From: an uncultured Blautia sp.
Lineage (GTDB): Bacteria > Bacillota > Clostridia > Lachnospirales > Lachnospiraceae
Length of the DNA stretch: 64,000 bases
Direction: 5' to 3'
NCBI GenBank assembly: GCA_958367245.1
Contig: CATXEA010000008.1
Location: 47,634-111,633 of the forward strand
A model generated the notes under the pieces. The model saw only the letters and a program-made list of their open reading frames with translations. It made no database searches and was not told the origin of the DNA. A program made the position numbers and the translations under genes. This document shows positions 18,239-27,479 of this stretch, piece after piece (position 1 is the stretch's first letter; each line of letters opens with the position of its first letter).

Positions 18239-19780
18239 TTATTTCTCAATAAGGAGTGATTTTCCTGTCATTTCCTCAGGCTGTTCCATTCCCATAAGCT
18301 CGATAAGAGTCGGGATAATATCTGCAAGGCAGCCGTTCTCGCGAAGTCCGTATTTGCGGTCTGCATTTACAAGGATAAACGGTACAGGATTGGTTGTATG
18401 TGCAGTAAACGGAGCGCCTGTCTCGTAATCTTTAAGCTGCTCTGCATTTCCGTGGTCTGCGCAGATGAACATCTGTCCGCCGACTTTCTTAATTGCTCTT
18501 ACTGCTCTTCCAACGCATTCGTCAACTGTCTCAACTGCCTTCACTGCAGCAGCCTCTACTCCTGTATGTCCTACCATATCCGGGTTTGCGAAGTTTACAA
18601 TGATAACGTCATATTTATCAGATTCGATTGCCTCTACCAGCTTATCACAAACTGCAGGAGCGCTCATTTCCGGCTGAAGGTCGTAAGTCGCAACCTTCGG
18701 AGATTTAACAAGGATTCTTTCTTCGCCCTTATTTGGCTCTTCCACACCGCCGTTAAAGAAGAAGGTAACGTGCGCATATTTCTCTGTTTCCGCAATACGA
18801 GCCTGTGTCATGTTGTGTGCTGCAAGATATTCGCCGAATGTATTGCGAAGCTGAACCTTGTGGAATGCTACATCTTTATTTTTGATTGTGTCGTCATAAT
18901 CTGTGAAGCATACATAAGTTAAGTCAAGTCTCTTATCTCTGGCAAAGCCTGTGAACTCATCGTCGCAGAAAGCTCTTGTGATCTCACGGGCACGGTCAGG
19001 ACGGAAGTTAAAGAATACAACGGAATCTTTGTCTGAGATAACTGTTACCGGTCTGCCATCCTTCTCAATTACTGTAGGAAGTACGAATTCGTCTGTTTTA
19101 TCATTGTCGTAGGAAGCCTGAACTGCAGCAGCAGCGTCAGTTCCTTTCACGCCCTCGCCTTTTGTCAGAGCATTGTATGCAAGCTCTACACGATCCCAGC
19201 GATTGTCACGGTCCATTGCATAATAACGGCCGGAAACCACGCCGATTTCACCAACGCCAATCTCAGCCATCTTCGCCTGAAGGTCTTCGATGTAGCCTTT
19301 ACCTGATGCCGGAGGTGTGTCACGTCCGTCGAGGAAGCAGTGTACATATACTTTCTCAAGACCTTCTCTCTTAGCCATTTCAAGAAGTCCGTAAAGATGT
19401 GTGATGTGGCTGTGTACGCCGCCGTCAGATAACAGACCCATGAAATGAACGGCAGAATTATTTTCTTTCGCATTCTTCATTGCTGCAAGAAGAGCTTCGT
19501 TCTTAAAGAAATCTCCATCCTCAATCTCTTTTGTAATTCTGGTAAGCTCCTGATATACAATACGGCCTGCACCCATGTTCAGATGACCTACTTCAGAGTT
19601 TCCCATCTGTCCGTCAGGAAGACCTACTGCAAGTCCGCTGGCATAACCTTTTACGAAAGGCGCTTCTGCCATAAGCTTGTCCATAACCGGTGTTTTCGCT
19701 TCATATACTGCATTGGCCTCCTGTTTGTCATTAAGACCGTATCCATCAAGAATCATTAAAACGGTTGGTTTTTTGCTCAT
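18239..19780 (-). CDS. gpmI: 2,3-bisphosphoglycerate-independent phosphoglycerate mutase
   Basis: Glycolytic enzyme interconverting 3- and 2-phosphoglycerate through a phosphoserine intermediate and two Mn ions. 513 residues, the normal size. LDGYG (11-15) supplies metal ligands; the phosphorylated Ser62 lies in MGNSEVGHLN. HCFLDGRDTPP, SGRYYAMDRD and the C-terminal CADHGNAEQ are all typical. ATG 19780 has AAAGGAG 7 nt upstream; 14 codons further upstream in frame run into the promoter and are not used. Preceded by its own promoter and followed by a terminator. Confidence 0.97.
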   Translation of the reverse strand: MSKKPTVLMILDGYGLNDKQEANAVYEAKTPVMDKLMAEAPFVKGYASGLAVGLPDGQMGNSEVGHLNMGAGRIVYQELTRITKEIEDGDFFKNEALLAAMKNAKENNSAVHFMGLLSDGGVHSHITHLYGLLEMAKREGLEKVYVHCFLDGRDTPPASGKGYIEDLQAKMAEIGVGEIGVVSGRYYAMDRDNRWDRVELAYNALTKGEGVKGTDAAAAVQASYDNDKTDEFVLPTVIEKDGRPVTVISDKDSVVFFNFRPDRAREITRAFCDDEFTGFARDKRLDLTYVCFTDYDDTIKNKDVAFHKVQLRNTFGEYLAAHNMTQARIAETEKYAHVTFFFNGGVEEPNKGEERILVKSPKVATYDLQPEMSAPAVCDKLVEAIESDKYDVIIVNFANPDMVGHTGVEAAAVKAVETVDECVGRAVRAIKKVGGQMFICADHGNAEQLKDYETGAPFTAHTTNPVPFILVNADRKYGLRENGCLADIIPTLIELMGMEQPEEMTGKSLLIEK

Positions 19781-19829
19781 AATGTTCTCCTTTATATCTG
19801 GTGATATTACAATTTCGTTCATCTCTTAT

Positions 19830-19857
19830 ATAGTATCAAAAATTTAGAATTTTTCAA
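19830..19857 (-). promoter_or_regulatory. Promoter of gpmI
   Basis: Minus strand TTGAAA (19852-19857), 16-bp spacer, TACTAT (19830-19835), about 50 nt before the gpmI ATG. The -10 could also be read one step on as TATATA. Confidence 0.55.
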
Positions 19858-19881
19858 TTCTTTTCTTGCAAAAAATCCTTT

Positions 19882-21177
19882 TTATTTGCCGTATACACGA
19901 AGAATCGTCGAGATTTTACGCACAGCTTCTCTGCTTCTGAGTTCTTCTGTCGCAGTGCGGAAATCTCCTTCCCTTACCTTCTCTGTGATAACGACAACCT
20001 CTGCGCAGCCTTCCACCTTGGTATCCTTCTGGATAATCTGTGCAACGCTCACATGATATTTGGCAAAAATAGCAGTCATTTCTGCAAGAACACCGCAGCG
20101 GTCTTCCACTTTCATGCGCAGGAAATACCGGTTGTGGGTATCTTCCATTCTCTTGACCGGAAGCTCCTTATAACAGGTGCATCCAATTCTTGCACAGCAG
20201 CCTGCCAGAATATTTCTTACAATATCAAAAATATCTCCCACAACAGCGCTGGCTGTGGGCAGCTCTCCTGCTCCTCTTCCGAAGAACATCGCATCTTCCA
20301 CCGCATCTCCGTGAACATAAACCGCATTATAAGAATCATTTACTGAAGCCAGCGGATGTGAGCTTGGAATCAGCATCGGACACACATATGCTTCAATCCC
20401 GTCTTCCCGGCATCTCGCCACACCGAGAAGCTTGATGTCCCGGCCCATCTCTTTCGCATAATGGATATCCTTGGCTGTAATCTTGGCAATTCCTTCTGTA
20501 TAAACATCGTTAAAGACCACTCTGGAATTAAAGGCAACAGAGGCAAGAATCGCCACCTTGCGCCCTGCATCCAGTCCCTCGATATCAGATGTAGGGTCTG
20601 CTTCCGCATAGCCCAGCTCTGTTGCAAGAGCAAGAGCATCCTTAAATTCCATACCATCCTGAGTCATCTTCGTAAGGATAAAGTTCGTCGTTCCATTGAC
20701 AATTCCCATGACCTCTGTCATGTGATTTCCTGCCAGACACTGTTTAAGCGGGCGGATAATCGGAATCCCTCCTGCAACGGCTGCCTCAAAGAGGAAGTCC
20801 ACCTTTTTCTCATGGGCTGTTTCCAGAAGCTCATGTCCATGAACGGCAATAAGGTCTTTATTTGCAGATACTACATGTTTGCCCGCTTTCAGAGCATCCA
20901 GTATGTAGGTTCTGGCTGGTTCAATTCCTCCGATAAGCTCAATTACAATCTCTATTTCCGGATCATTTACAATCTCTTCCCACTGATTTGTGAGAATGGA
21001 TGAATCCTCAAGCTTCGCTGCCGCCTTCTCCAGATTTCTCACAAGAACCTTTTTCAGCCTGACCTGGCAGCCGATTTTTGCCGTCATTTCTTTTTCCTGT
21101 TCTTTCAGCACTTTATATACGCCTGTTCCTACAGTTCCAAGCCCCAGAAGTGCCGCATTGATGACTCTGTCACTCAT
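19882..21177 (-). CDS. hom: Homoserine dehydrogenase
   Basis: Reduces aspartate semialdehyde to homoserine in the threonine/methionine branch. 431 residues. The NAD(P)-binding GLGTVGTGV lies at about 12-20, followed by VSANKDLIA. The catalytic region has VMGIVNGTTNFILTKM and GYAEADPTSDIEGLDAGRK with the conserved Lys. A C-terminal ACT domain (about 350-431) implies threonine feedback control. The normal length means there is no aspartokinase fusion. A strong promoter lies about 45 nt upstream. No other amino-acid gene is adjacent. Confidence 0.96.
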   Translation of the reverse strand: MSDRVINAALLGLGTVGTGVYKVLKEQEKEMTAKIGCQVRLKKVLVRNLEKAAAKLEDSSILTNQWEEIVNDPEIEIVIELIGGIEPARTYILDALKAGKHVVSANKDLIAVHGHELLETAHEKKVDFLFEAAVAGGIPIIRPLKQCLAGNHMTEVMGIVNGTTNFILTKMTQDGMEFKDALALATELGYAEADPTSDIEGLDAGRKVAILASVAFNSRVVFNDVYTEGIAKITAKDIHYAKEMGRDIKLLGVARCREDGIEAYVCPMLIPSSHPLASVNDSYNAVYVHGDAVEDAMFFGRGAGELPTASAVVGDIFDIVRNILAGCCARIGCTCYKELPVKRMEDTHNRYFLRMKVEDRCGVLAEMTAIFAKYHVSVAQIIQKDTKVEGCAEVVVITEKVREGDFRTATEELRSREAVRKISTILRVYGK

Positions 21178-21217
21178 ATTTCGAAATGGCCCCTTTCATT
21201 TATCAAATACTGCTTTT

Positions 21218-21246
21218 ATACTATGGCACAAAATGATTTTTGTCAA
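21218..21246 (-). promoter_or_regulatory. Promoter of hom
   Basis: Minus strand consensus TTGACA (21241-21246), exactly 17 bp, TAGTAT (21218-21223). It overlaps the last codons of the upstream 95-residue gene. Confidence 0.8.
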
Positions 21247-21508
21247 GATTTCCGTCTGTTCCGGAATGTGTTTGAGAAATACGTTTCAGCCTGTCTTCCA
21301 GTTTTTCCACTTTTTTCTGTAAATAAAGAATATAGCGGACGCATCCGATCAAAAATGCTGAAAGCGCCAGAGAAAATACCGCAGCACAAAATACATAGTC
21401 TTCCAGAGCTTCCCTATCTTGCGGCGCTCCGGCAACCAGGCAGAAAAACATACAGCCTGCCCCCAAAAAGATTGCTGCTATTGAGAATACATGTTTCACC
21501 ACCTTCAT
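21221..21508 (-). CDS. Small membrane protein with C-terminal coiled coil
   Basis: A 95-residue protein I do not recognise. Two hydrophobic segments (about 8-27 and 40-62) are followed by a charged helix likely to form a coiled coil (LQKKVEKLEDRLKRIS, about 65-80). GGAG precedes the ATG but at a long 12-nt spacing. It is divergent from a small XRE regulator gene. The hom promoter overlaps its 3' end. The composition is protein-like on this strand; the equally long frame on the other strand (21223-21510) is Pro/Arg-rich and unlike a real protein. Confidence 0.5.
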   Translation of the reverse strand: MKVVKHVFSIAAIFLGAGCMFFCLVAGAPQDREALEDYVFCAAVFSLALSAFLIGCVRYILYLQKKVEKLEDRLKRISQTHSGTDGNLDKNHFVP

Positions 21509-21615
21509 AGATTATCCCGTCTCCTTTCATAGTGTTCATATAAAGACACTATTCTATAATTGATTTTACAGGGATAATAGGGATATATCAAGAACAAATT
21601 GGACGGAAAAAGATT

Positions 21616-21840
21616 ATGATTACTTACGAAAGATTATGGAAGACTATGGAGAAGCGCGGGATTTCCCAGTATGCCTTGTATGAGCATTACAATATCCCAC
21701 GCTCCCTTCTCCACAGACTACGCAACAATATGAATATAGAAACGAATACGCTTGACAGACTTTGTACAATTCTGAAGTGCAATGTTGAAGATATCTGCGA
21801 GCATATTCCGGATACAGACGAGTCAGAACATATAAACTGA
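21616..21840 (+). CDS. Small XRE/Cro-type HTH regulator
   Basis: A 74-residue single-domain helix-turn-helix protein (HTH_26/YozG-like group). LWKTMEKRGISQYAL supplies the first helices, NIPRSLLHRLRNN the recognition region and TLDRLCTILKCNVEDICE the characteristic closing helices. It stands alone on the plus strand. An imperfect palindrome ATAGTGT ... ACACTAT (21529-21551) upstream could be its own operator. Confidence 0.8.
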   Translation: MITYERLWKTMEKRGISQYALYEHYNIPRSLLHRLRNNMNIETNTLDRLCTILKCNVEDICEHIPDTDESEHIN

Positions 21841-21860
21841 TTTTATTCTGTTTTCTTCTG

Positions 21861-22664
21861 TCAACGAAGACGGCCGAACGCCATGCCTAACTTTCCGCCT
21901 TCCAGAATATATTTTTTAATATCCCTCTGAAGGCTTGTTTCTTCTGCAAAATTTTCCGGCTTGTACTCTTTTGTGCGGTACAGCCATTCCGTAAATTCTG
22001 TATTATCCAAATCCTCCTTATATATCTCAAAACGGTTCTGGAAACGGATGATATTGGAGGTTTCCGGAAGGAATTTCTTTAATGCAGGGGCCAGAAGCCA
22101 TGAATCGCAGATATAGTCCACCTCTGCATATTCAGGATAATGCTTCGGGAAAAATGCCTTTGCCTGCGCTATGGAAGAGTCACAGTTTTCCTCAGTAATC
22201 CGCGCGTCAGAAGGAATATGTATATTGATTACCTTCTTTCCCTCTTCTATATTCATCTCAAACTCCAGTTCTCCGAGACGGAAAACCGTCATTCCAATCT
22301 GGCGGACTGTCCACCACTCCCTGTCACAGGCATACTCCCCTGTCCTTCTGAAACATTCGTCTCCAAAACGGGTGAGACATCCCATTGTGTCGTTAAATAT
22401 TTTGTCACTGATTCCTTTTTTTACATAGTCCTCATAGCGCTTTGACGCACATTCCAGCGTACAGGCAAGGATTTTTATATTTCTTTCATCCGGTTTGAGA
22501 ATTTCTCTTAACTCCTCAAGAGCATCTTCGCTTGTCTCTCTGGTCTGAAATCTGTCAAGCTGCGGACGGATACTTTCAAAATCAAAACTCTCTGAAAATG
22601 CAAGAACCGGTTCTGCAAGCTCCGGCTGAAGTTTAATTCTTTCACATACTTCTCTGATTGTCAT
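21861..22664 (-). CDS. Acyltransferase domain protein (NAT_N / GNAT_C)
   Basis: A 267-residue protein that I match to the Lachnospiraceae 'acyltransferase domain-containing' family, with an N-terminal NAT_N-like region and a C-terminal GNAT-like domain. Characteristic strings: DREWWTVRQI in the middle, FRLGELEFEM, VINIHIPSDA, YICDSWLLAPAL and the C-terminal LQRDIKKYILEGGK. Substrate is unknown. ATG 22664 begins MTIREVCERI as in relatives; the frame upstream overlaps rsmH and is not used. It is the last gene of a leftward run: ABC exporter pair, rsmH, this gene. Confidence 0.75.
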   Translation of the reverse strand: MTIREVCERIKLQPELAEPVLAFSESFDFESIRPQLDRFQTRETSEDALEELREILKPDERNIKILACTLECASKRYEDYVKKGISDKIFNDTMGCLTRFGDECFRRTGEYACDREWWTVRQIGMTVFRLGELEFEMNIEEGKKVINIHIPSDARITEENCDSSIAQAKAFFPKHYPEYAEVDYICDSWLLAPALKKFLPETSNIIRFQNRFEIYKEDLDNTEFTEWLYRTKEYKPENFAEETSLQRDIKKYILEGGKLGMAFGRLR

Positions 22665-22684
22665 ATCATTTTTCCTCTCTCTTT

Positions 22685-23734
22685 TTAATCTTCTGCTCTG
22701 ATTGCCCATCTCATTTTTGTGGATCTGGCACGACCGTTCTGCGCGCATTCCTCTGCGGAGGGGCGGATCACATCTTTGGAAATTTCACTGTAAATCCCTT
22801 CTTTGTAAAGACTTTTAAAGGATTTCTTCACAAGTCTGTCCTCTCCGGAATGGAAGGTAAGAATAGCAGCCCGTCCATTCGGCGCCAGAACCCCGGGGAG
22901 TTTTTCCAGAAATTCATAGAGCACTTCAAATTCACTGTTCACATCAATTCTAAGCGCCTGAAAGGTTCTCTGACAGGACTTCTTTACCGCTTCTTTGCGC
23001 TCTGCTGCCGACACACACACCAACGCCTCTTCTATGGTTTTCTGAAGGTCTGTGGTCGTCTCAATCCTGCCGCCTTTTTTTATTTTACGCACAACTGCGT
23101 CCGCAATTTCCTCTGCATATGGCTCATCGGAATTCTCAATCAACATTCCAACCAGCTCTTCTTTGCTGATTGTTTCCAGTCTTTGAGCAGCGCTGATTCC
23201 CTTCTGCGGATTCATCCGAAGGTCAAGAGGTCCTTCCACTTTGTAAGAAAATCCTCTGTCCGGATTGTCAATCTGCATGGAAGAAACACCCAGGTCAGCA
23301 AGAACGAAGTCAAATTTTCCGGCTTCCTCTGCCACCTTATCAATGTCCCTGAAATTCTGAAGCTTAATGGTAAGAATCTCCGGTCCAAATCCCTGTTTCT
23401 CCAGACGCTCTCTTGTTTTCGCAGATTCAATCGGGTCAACATCAAGGGCATACATATGGCCTTTTCCTTCCAGACATTTCATCATAGCTTTTGTATGTCC
23501 GCCATATCCAAGAGTGGCGTCAAGTCCCTGCTGTCCGGGCTTAATCTGGAGAAAATCCAAGATTTCCTTTACCATAATAGAAATGTGCATACCTGCCGGA
23601 GTGCTTCCCTTGCTGATGACCTTTGCAACAGTATCCGCATATTTTTCCGGATTTAATTCTTTATATTTTTCTTTGTAGCTTTTCGGGTGCGTCCCCGAAT
23701 AGCGTACGCGGCGTTTATGCTGCTTTTCTTCCAT
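22685..23734 (-). CDS. rsmH: 16S rRNA (cytosine-1402-N4)-methyltransferase, second-type RsmH
   Basis: SAM-dependent methyltransferase of the RsmH/MraW family, 349 residues. After an N-terminal extension of about 45 residues (KRRVRYSGTHPKSYKEKY) the fold starts with STPAGMHISIMVKEIL. The SAM loop is DATLGYGGHT, then ALDVDP, FVLADLGVSSMQ and RGFSY, all RsmH signatures, and the C-terminal part has ILTFHSGEDR. The classical mraW sits in the dcw cell-division cluster; this one does not and has the extension seen in a Clostridial paralogue group. It could act on the same or another rRNA cytosine. It lies 19 nt after the ABC exporter. Confidence 0.9.
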   Translation of the reverse strand: MEEKQHKRRVRYSGTHPKSYKEKYKELNPEKYADTVAKVISKGSTPAGMHISIMVKEILDFLQIKPGQQGLDATLGYGGHTKAMMKCLEGKGHMYALDVDPIESAKTRERLEKQGFGPEILTIKLQNFRDIDKVAEEAGKFDFVLADLGVSSMQIDNPDRGFSYKVEGPLDLRMNPQKGISAAQRLETISKEELVGMLIENSDEPYAEEIADAVVRKIKKGGRIETTTDLQKTIEEALVCVSAAERKEAVKKSCQRTFQALRIDVNSEFEVLYEFLEKLPGVLAPNGRAAILTFHSGEDRLVKKSFKSLYKEGIYSEISKDVIRPSAEECAQNGRARSTKMRWAIRAED

Positions 23735-23753
23735 ATCATTGTTTCCTCCTTTT

Positions 23754-25601
23754 TTATGTACAGTCGCATGATTTTCCGGAAAGAATCTTCATTGCAGATT
23801 CCTCCTCAAACTGTCTGGAATATAAATCATAATAATAGCCTTTTGCTGCCAGAAGTTCCCTGTGCGTTCCCTGTTCAATAATCTTTCCATCCTTTACAAC
23901 AAGAATCAGATCTGCCTTTCGGATCGTGGAAAGTCTGTGCGCGATCACAAACGAGGTATGCCCTTTCAGTAGTGTTTCAGTTGCCTTTTGGATAAGCTGT
24001 TCTGTCTGTGTATCAATGGATGACGTAGCCTCATCCAGAACAAAGATTCCCGGTTTTGCAAGAATTGCTCTTGCAAAAGAGATGAGCTGTTTTTCCCCTG
24101 TAGAAAGTCTTCCACCGCTCTCTCCAACGTCACTTTCGTATCCTTTTTCAAGCTTTTGGGCTACAACATCTGCGGAAACCTGTTTTGCAGCCTCCCGCAC
24201 TTCCTCGTCTGTAGCGTCCAGCCGTCCATACCGGATATTATCATATACAGAACCGGAAAACAGATGCGGATTCTGCAATACATATCCAATCTGGCTGTGG
24301 AGCCATAACTGAGAGCGTTCTCTGTAATCCTTTCCATCAATAAGAATCCGTCCCTTTGTAGGCTCAAAAAAACGTCCCAGAAGATTGACCAGAGTAGATT
24401 TTCCTGCTCCTGTCTCTCCTACAATCGCCACATTTGTTCCTGCTTTTACATGAAGATTAAAATGCTCCAATACATATTCTTTGCCGTCAGGATACATAAA
24501 AGAGACATCCTCAAATAAAATATCTCCTTTTATTTTTTCCCAGTTTTCTTTCTTTGGATGGAACATATCGCCGTAAATTTCTTCTACCTCCGGACTGTCT
24601 GTCACATTTGGCTTCTGTTCCAGAAGGTCTGTCACACGTTCAATATTCGCCTGACAGGAAATCAGGTCGGAAAGCAGTCGCGCAAGCTGCTGAATCGGCT
24701 CAAAAATCGTTACTGCATAGGAAATAAATACCGAAAATGTTCCAAGCTTCATAATCTCATCCTGTACCATGTAACCGCCCTTTGCCAGAACAAGAGCTGC
24801 TGCCGCAGAGCCAAAAAAAGCAATCGTCGGAATATAAATCGCGTTTAATCTGGCAGAACGGCTCGCCGCATGGTGCATATCCTTCGTTATGTCGTAGAAT
24901 CTGTTCTGATTATCTTCCTCAATAACCATGCTCTTCGAGGTACGGACGCCTGTGATTCCTTCATTGTAGGCATTTGTAATCTGTGCGTTTACCTTTCTTA
25001 CCTTACGGTTCCACTGCAGGATTCTATTCTGAAAATAAACAGTCAGAACAGCAATGCAGGGTACTACAAGAGTAATGATAAGCGCCAGTTTCCAGTTCAG
25101 TACAAACATGATTCCAAACACACTGAGCACATATCCCAATGCCCAGAGCATATCTATCATACCCCAGGCAGTCATACCTGCAATGCGAAGAGTATCGCTC
25201 ATAACTCTGGCATGAATATATCCCACCGGAGTCGTATTGTAATAAGAAAAGGACAGGGTCTGAAGGTGCTCAAACTGCGCCCTTTTTAAATCTTTTCCCA
25301 CATTCATCTCTATCTTCGTCGCAATATGTACAAAGATATAGACGATGATTGCCTGTGATGCGATCATAGCCACATAAATCCAGGCAAAGGATGAAATCCC
25401 CTTCAAAGTATCTGCTGCAATAAATCGGTCGATGGCATAGCTCTGAAACAGGGGAACCAGCACATCAATTCCTGCCAGAATCAGATTCAGGCAGATATTC
25501 AAGACAAACAACCCCTTGTATACCTTAAAAAACGGCAGCATTTTTGCCCACGTTTTCAGGCTGAAAGGTTTATTGTAATCCTGTTCTTCATATAATGACA
25601 T
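23754..25601 (-). CDS. ABC exporter half-transporter, catalytic-Glu subunit
   Basis: 615-residue type IV ABC exporter half with six N-terminal helices (about 30-315) and a C-terminal ATPase. Walker A GETGAGKS (395-402), an altered signature LSTGE (499-503) in place of LSGGQ, Walker B with canonical catalytic Glu524 (FVLDEATSS) and H-loop His555. It pairs with the next gene upstream, only 3 nt away. The altered signature here would complement the non-canonical Asp in the partner, giving one consensus and one degenerate ATP site, as known for BmrCD/TM287-288-type heterodimers. Substrates of such pumps are drugs, lipids or peptides; none can be named. The C-terminus ends CDCT. Confidence 0.93.
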   Translation of the reverse strand: MSLYEEQDYNKPFSLKTWAKMLPFFKVYKGLFVLNICLNLILAGIDVLVPLFQSYAIDRFIAADTLKGISSFAWIYVAMIASQAIIVYIFVHIATKIEMNVGKDLKRAQFEHLQTLSFSYYNTTPVGYIHARVMSDTLRIAGMTAWGMIDMLWALGYVLSVFGIMFVLNWKLALIITLVVPCIAVLTVYFQNRILQWNRKVRKVNAQITNAYNEGITGVRTSKSMVIEEDNQNRFYDITKDMHHAASRSARLNAIYIPTIAFFGSAAAALVLAKGGYMVQDEIMKLGTFSVFISYAVTIFEPIQQLARLLSDLISCQANIERVTDLLEQKPNVTDSPEVEEIYGDMFHPKKENWEKIKGDILFEDVSFMYPDGKEYVLEHFNLHVKAGTNVAIVGETGAGKSTLVNLLGRFFEPTKGRILIDGKDYRERSQLWLHSQIGYVLQNPHLFSGSVYDNIRYGRLDATDEEVREAAKQVSADVVAQKLEKGYESDVGESGGRLSTGEKQLISFARAILAKPGIFVLDEATSSIDTQTEQLIQKATETLLKGHTSFVIAHRLSTIRKADLILVVKDGKIIEQGTHRELLAAKGYYYDLYSRQFEEESAMKILSGKSCDCT

Positions 25602-25604
25602 TTC

Positions 25605-27395
25605 TTATCCCTCCACCTGCATTCTATCGTCCTGACTCATCTGTATCTCATAAATTTCCCTGTAGCTTCCCTGCTTTTCAAGAAGCTCCTGATGCGTTCC
25701 CATTTCTTCAATTCTTCCGCAGTTCAAGACCATAATATTGTCTGCGCCCATCAAAGTTGTGATTCTGTGGGAAATCAAAATCACTGTCGCATCTTTGCAT
25801 TTCACAGCCAGTTCTTTTCGGATTTTTGAATCTGTCTGGGAATCCACAGCAGAAAGAGAATCGTCAAAAATCATAATCGGAGCTTTCTGGAGAAGCATTC
25901 TGGCAATGGCAACTCTCTGTCTCTGACCTCCGGAGAGTGTCACTCCCCGTTCGCCCACAAGTGTCTCATATCCATCCGGAAAGTTCATTATCGCCTCATC
26001 CACACAGGCAATTTTTGCCGCTTCCCGAATTTCTTCGAAAGATGCATCAGGTCTGGAAGCACAGATATTTTCCTTTATGGTTCTGGAATAAAGAAATGGC
26101 TCCTGAAGAACAATTCCGATTTTTTTACGCAGTTCTTTCAGCGGAATCTCTCTGATATCTCTTCCTCCAATGGTTATTTTCCCATTTCCTTCCGACAGCT
26201 CATAGAGACGGTTCAAAAGCTGGATTACCGTAGATTTCCCGCTTCCTGTACCTCCCAGAATTCCCAGTGTTGTTCCCTGTGGGATTGTGAAAGTCACATC
26301 GTCCAGAACCTTTTTTTCTTTGTCATAGCCGAAATTCACATGGGAAAATTCAATGTCAAATCGTTCTTCACAGTTCCTTTCATCCGCTGTTTTCGTCTCT
26401 TTTTCTTCTCCGTATTCTTCCTCTGAAGCAGCCAGAATATAGTTCACACGTTCAAAGGAAACTCCCGCCTTACTCATCTCAGAAAGAATCCTTCCAAGAC
26501 CGCGGACCGGCCATACAAGTGTGGTATTATAAGACGCAAAAGCAATAAATTCTCCTACGGAAAGTTCTCCGTGAACTGCTTCTATCGCGCCGAAAACAAT
26601 TACAGCAATAACCTGCAGACCTGTGATAAAATCCCCGGTTCCCCAGTACAGACCCGACATGGTTCCGAGCTTAATCCACAGATTTGCAAAAGCGTTATTT
26701 TTTTCGTGGAAACGCTCCATTTCAAACATTTCTCTTCCGAACGCACGGACTACACGAACGCCTGTTGCATTTTCCTGTACTACAGTGGAAAGTTCTCCTT
26801 CCGCCTCGTCCGCCCAGGTAAATTTCTTTGCGATCAGTCTGTAAAAAATCACAGAATATGCCGCTACCACCGGCACAAAAATAAGTACAAGCATAGACAG
26901 TTTCACATTCATTGACAACATGATCGAAAAAGATACTGCAATCAGAAATACTGTTCGAAACACCTCCAGAAGCTGCGTTACCACAAAGTTTCGGATAACC
27001 TCCACATCAGAAGTACATCTCTGAATGATATCTCCTGTCTGATGTCTGTCATGCCATTTCACAGGCAGTCTCTGTACATGCGCAAACAGCGCGTCCCTCA
27101 TATTTTTCGCAAAATTTTCTCCGGCTTTCGCCGTATATAAACGGCTGACAAAAAGAGCTGCGCCGGACAAAAGCGCCACAACAATCAGAAATCCCGCAAT
27201 TGCCCAGAGGTGTTCTGACAGCCATCTGTGTCCCTGCCCTTCAAGAACAGAGTCCACCGTAAAACGAAAAATCTGCGGAATCAGCGCATTCAGAATCGTG
27301 GTGACAAGAGATGCAGCCACCGCCATACCAAAATACTTTTTTGATCCTTTTAAGAACCTAAAAATCAGTTCTGTTTTCTCATTTTTCTTTCTCAT
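25605..27395 (-). CDS. ABC exporter half-transporter, degenerate-site subunit
   Basis: 596-residue partner of the preceding half-transporter. Six membrane helices occupy about 20-315, then the ATPase: Walker A GGTGSGKS (381-388), intact signature LSGGQ (487-491), and a Walker B ending in IFDDSLSAVD where Asp512 replaces the catalytic Glu. The insertion EEEYGEEKETKTADERN (about 325-341) before the ATPase is acidic. It is the first gene of the operon exporter-exporter-rsmH-acyltransferase. The upstream leader contains a GACGGT/ACCGTC hairpin at 27421-27443, possibly regulatory. Confidence 0.93.
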   Translation of the reverse strand: MRKKNEKTELIFRFLKGSKKYFGMAVAASLVTTILNALIPQIFRFTVDSVLEGQGHRWLSEHLWAIAGFLIVVALLSGAALFVSRLYTAKAGENFAKNMRDALFAHVQRLPVKWHDRHQTGDIIQRCTSDVEVIRNFVVTQLLEVFRTVFLIAVSFSIMLSMNVKLSMLVLIFVPVVAAYSVIFYRLIAKKFTWADEAEGELSTVVQENATGVRVVRAFGREMFEMERFHEKNNAFANLWIKLGTMSGLYWGTGDFITGLQVIAVIVFGAIEAVHGELSVGEFIAFASYNTTLVWPVRGLGRILSEMSKAGVSFERVNYILAASEEEYGEEKETKTADERNCEERFDIEFSHVNFGYDKEKKVLDDVTFTIPQGTTLGILGGTGSGKSTVIQLLNRLYELSEGNGKITIGGRDIREIPLKELRKKIGIVLQEPFLYSRTIKENICASRPDASFEEIREAAKIACVDEAIMNFPDGYETLVGERGVTLSGGQRQRVAIARMLLQKAPIMIFDDSLSAVDSQTDSKIRKELAVKCKDATVILISHRITTLMGADNIMVLNCGRIEEMGTHQELLEKQGSYREIYEIQMSQDDRMQVEG

Positions 27396-27479
27396 AACTC
27401 TCCTATTTCATTTATTTTTTGACGGTCTCCCGACAGAACCGTCGTATCTACATTATTGTACCAGTTTTTCCTGTTTTCG

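Noticed and set aside
21223..21510. 95-codon plus-strand frame opposite the small membrane protein
   Set aside because: Mirror of the minus-strand gene; Pro/Arg-rich, lacking a ribosome site.
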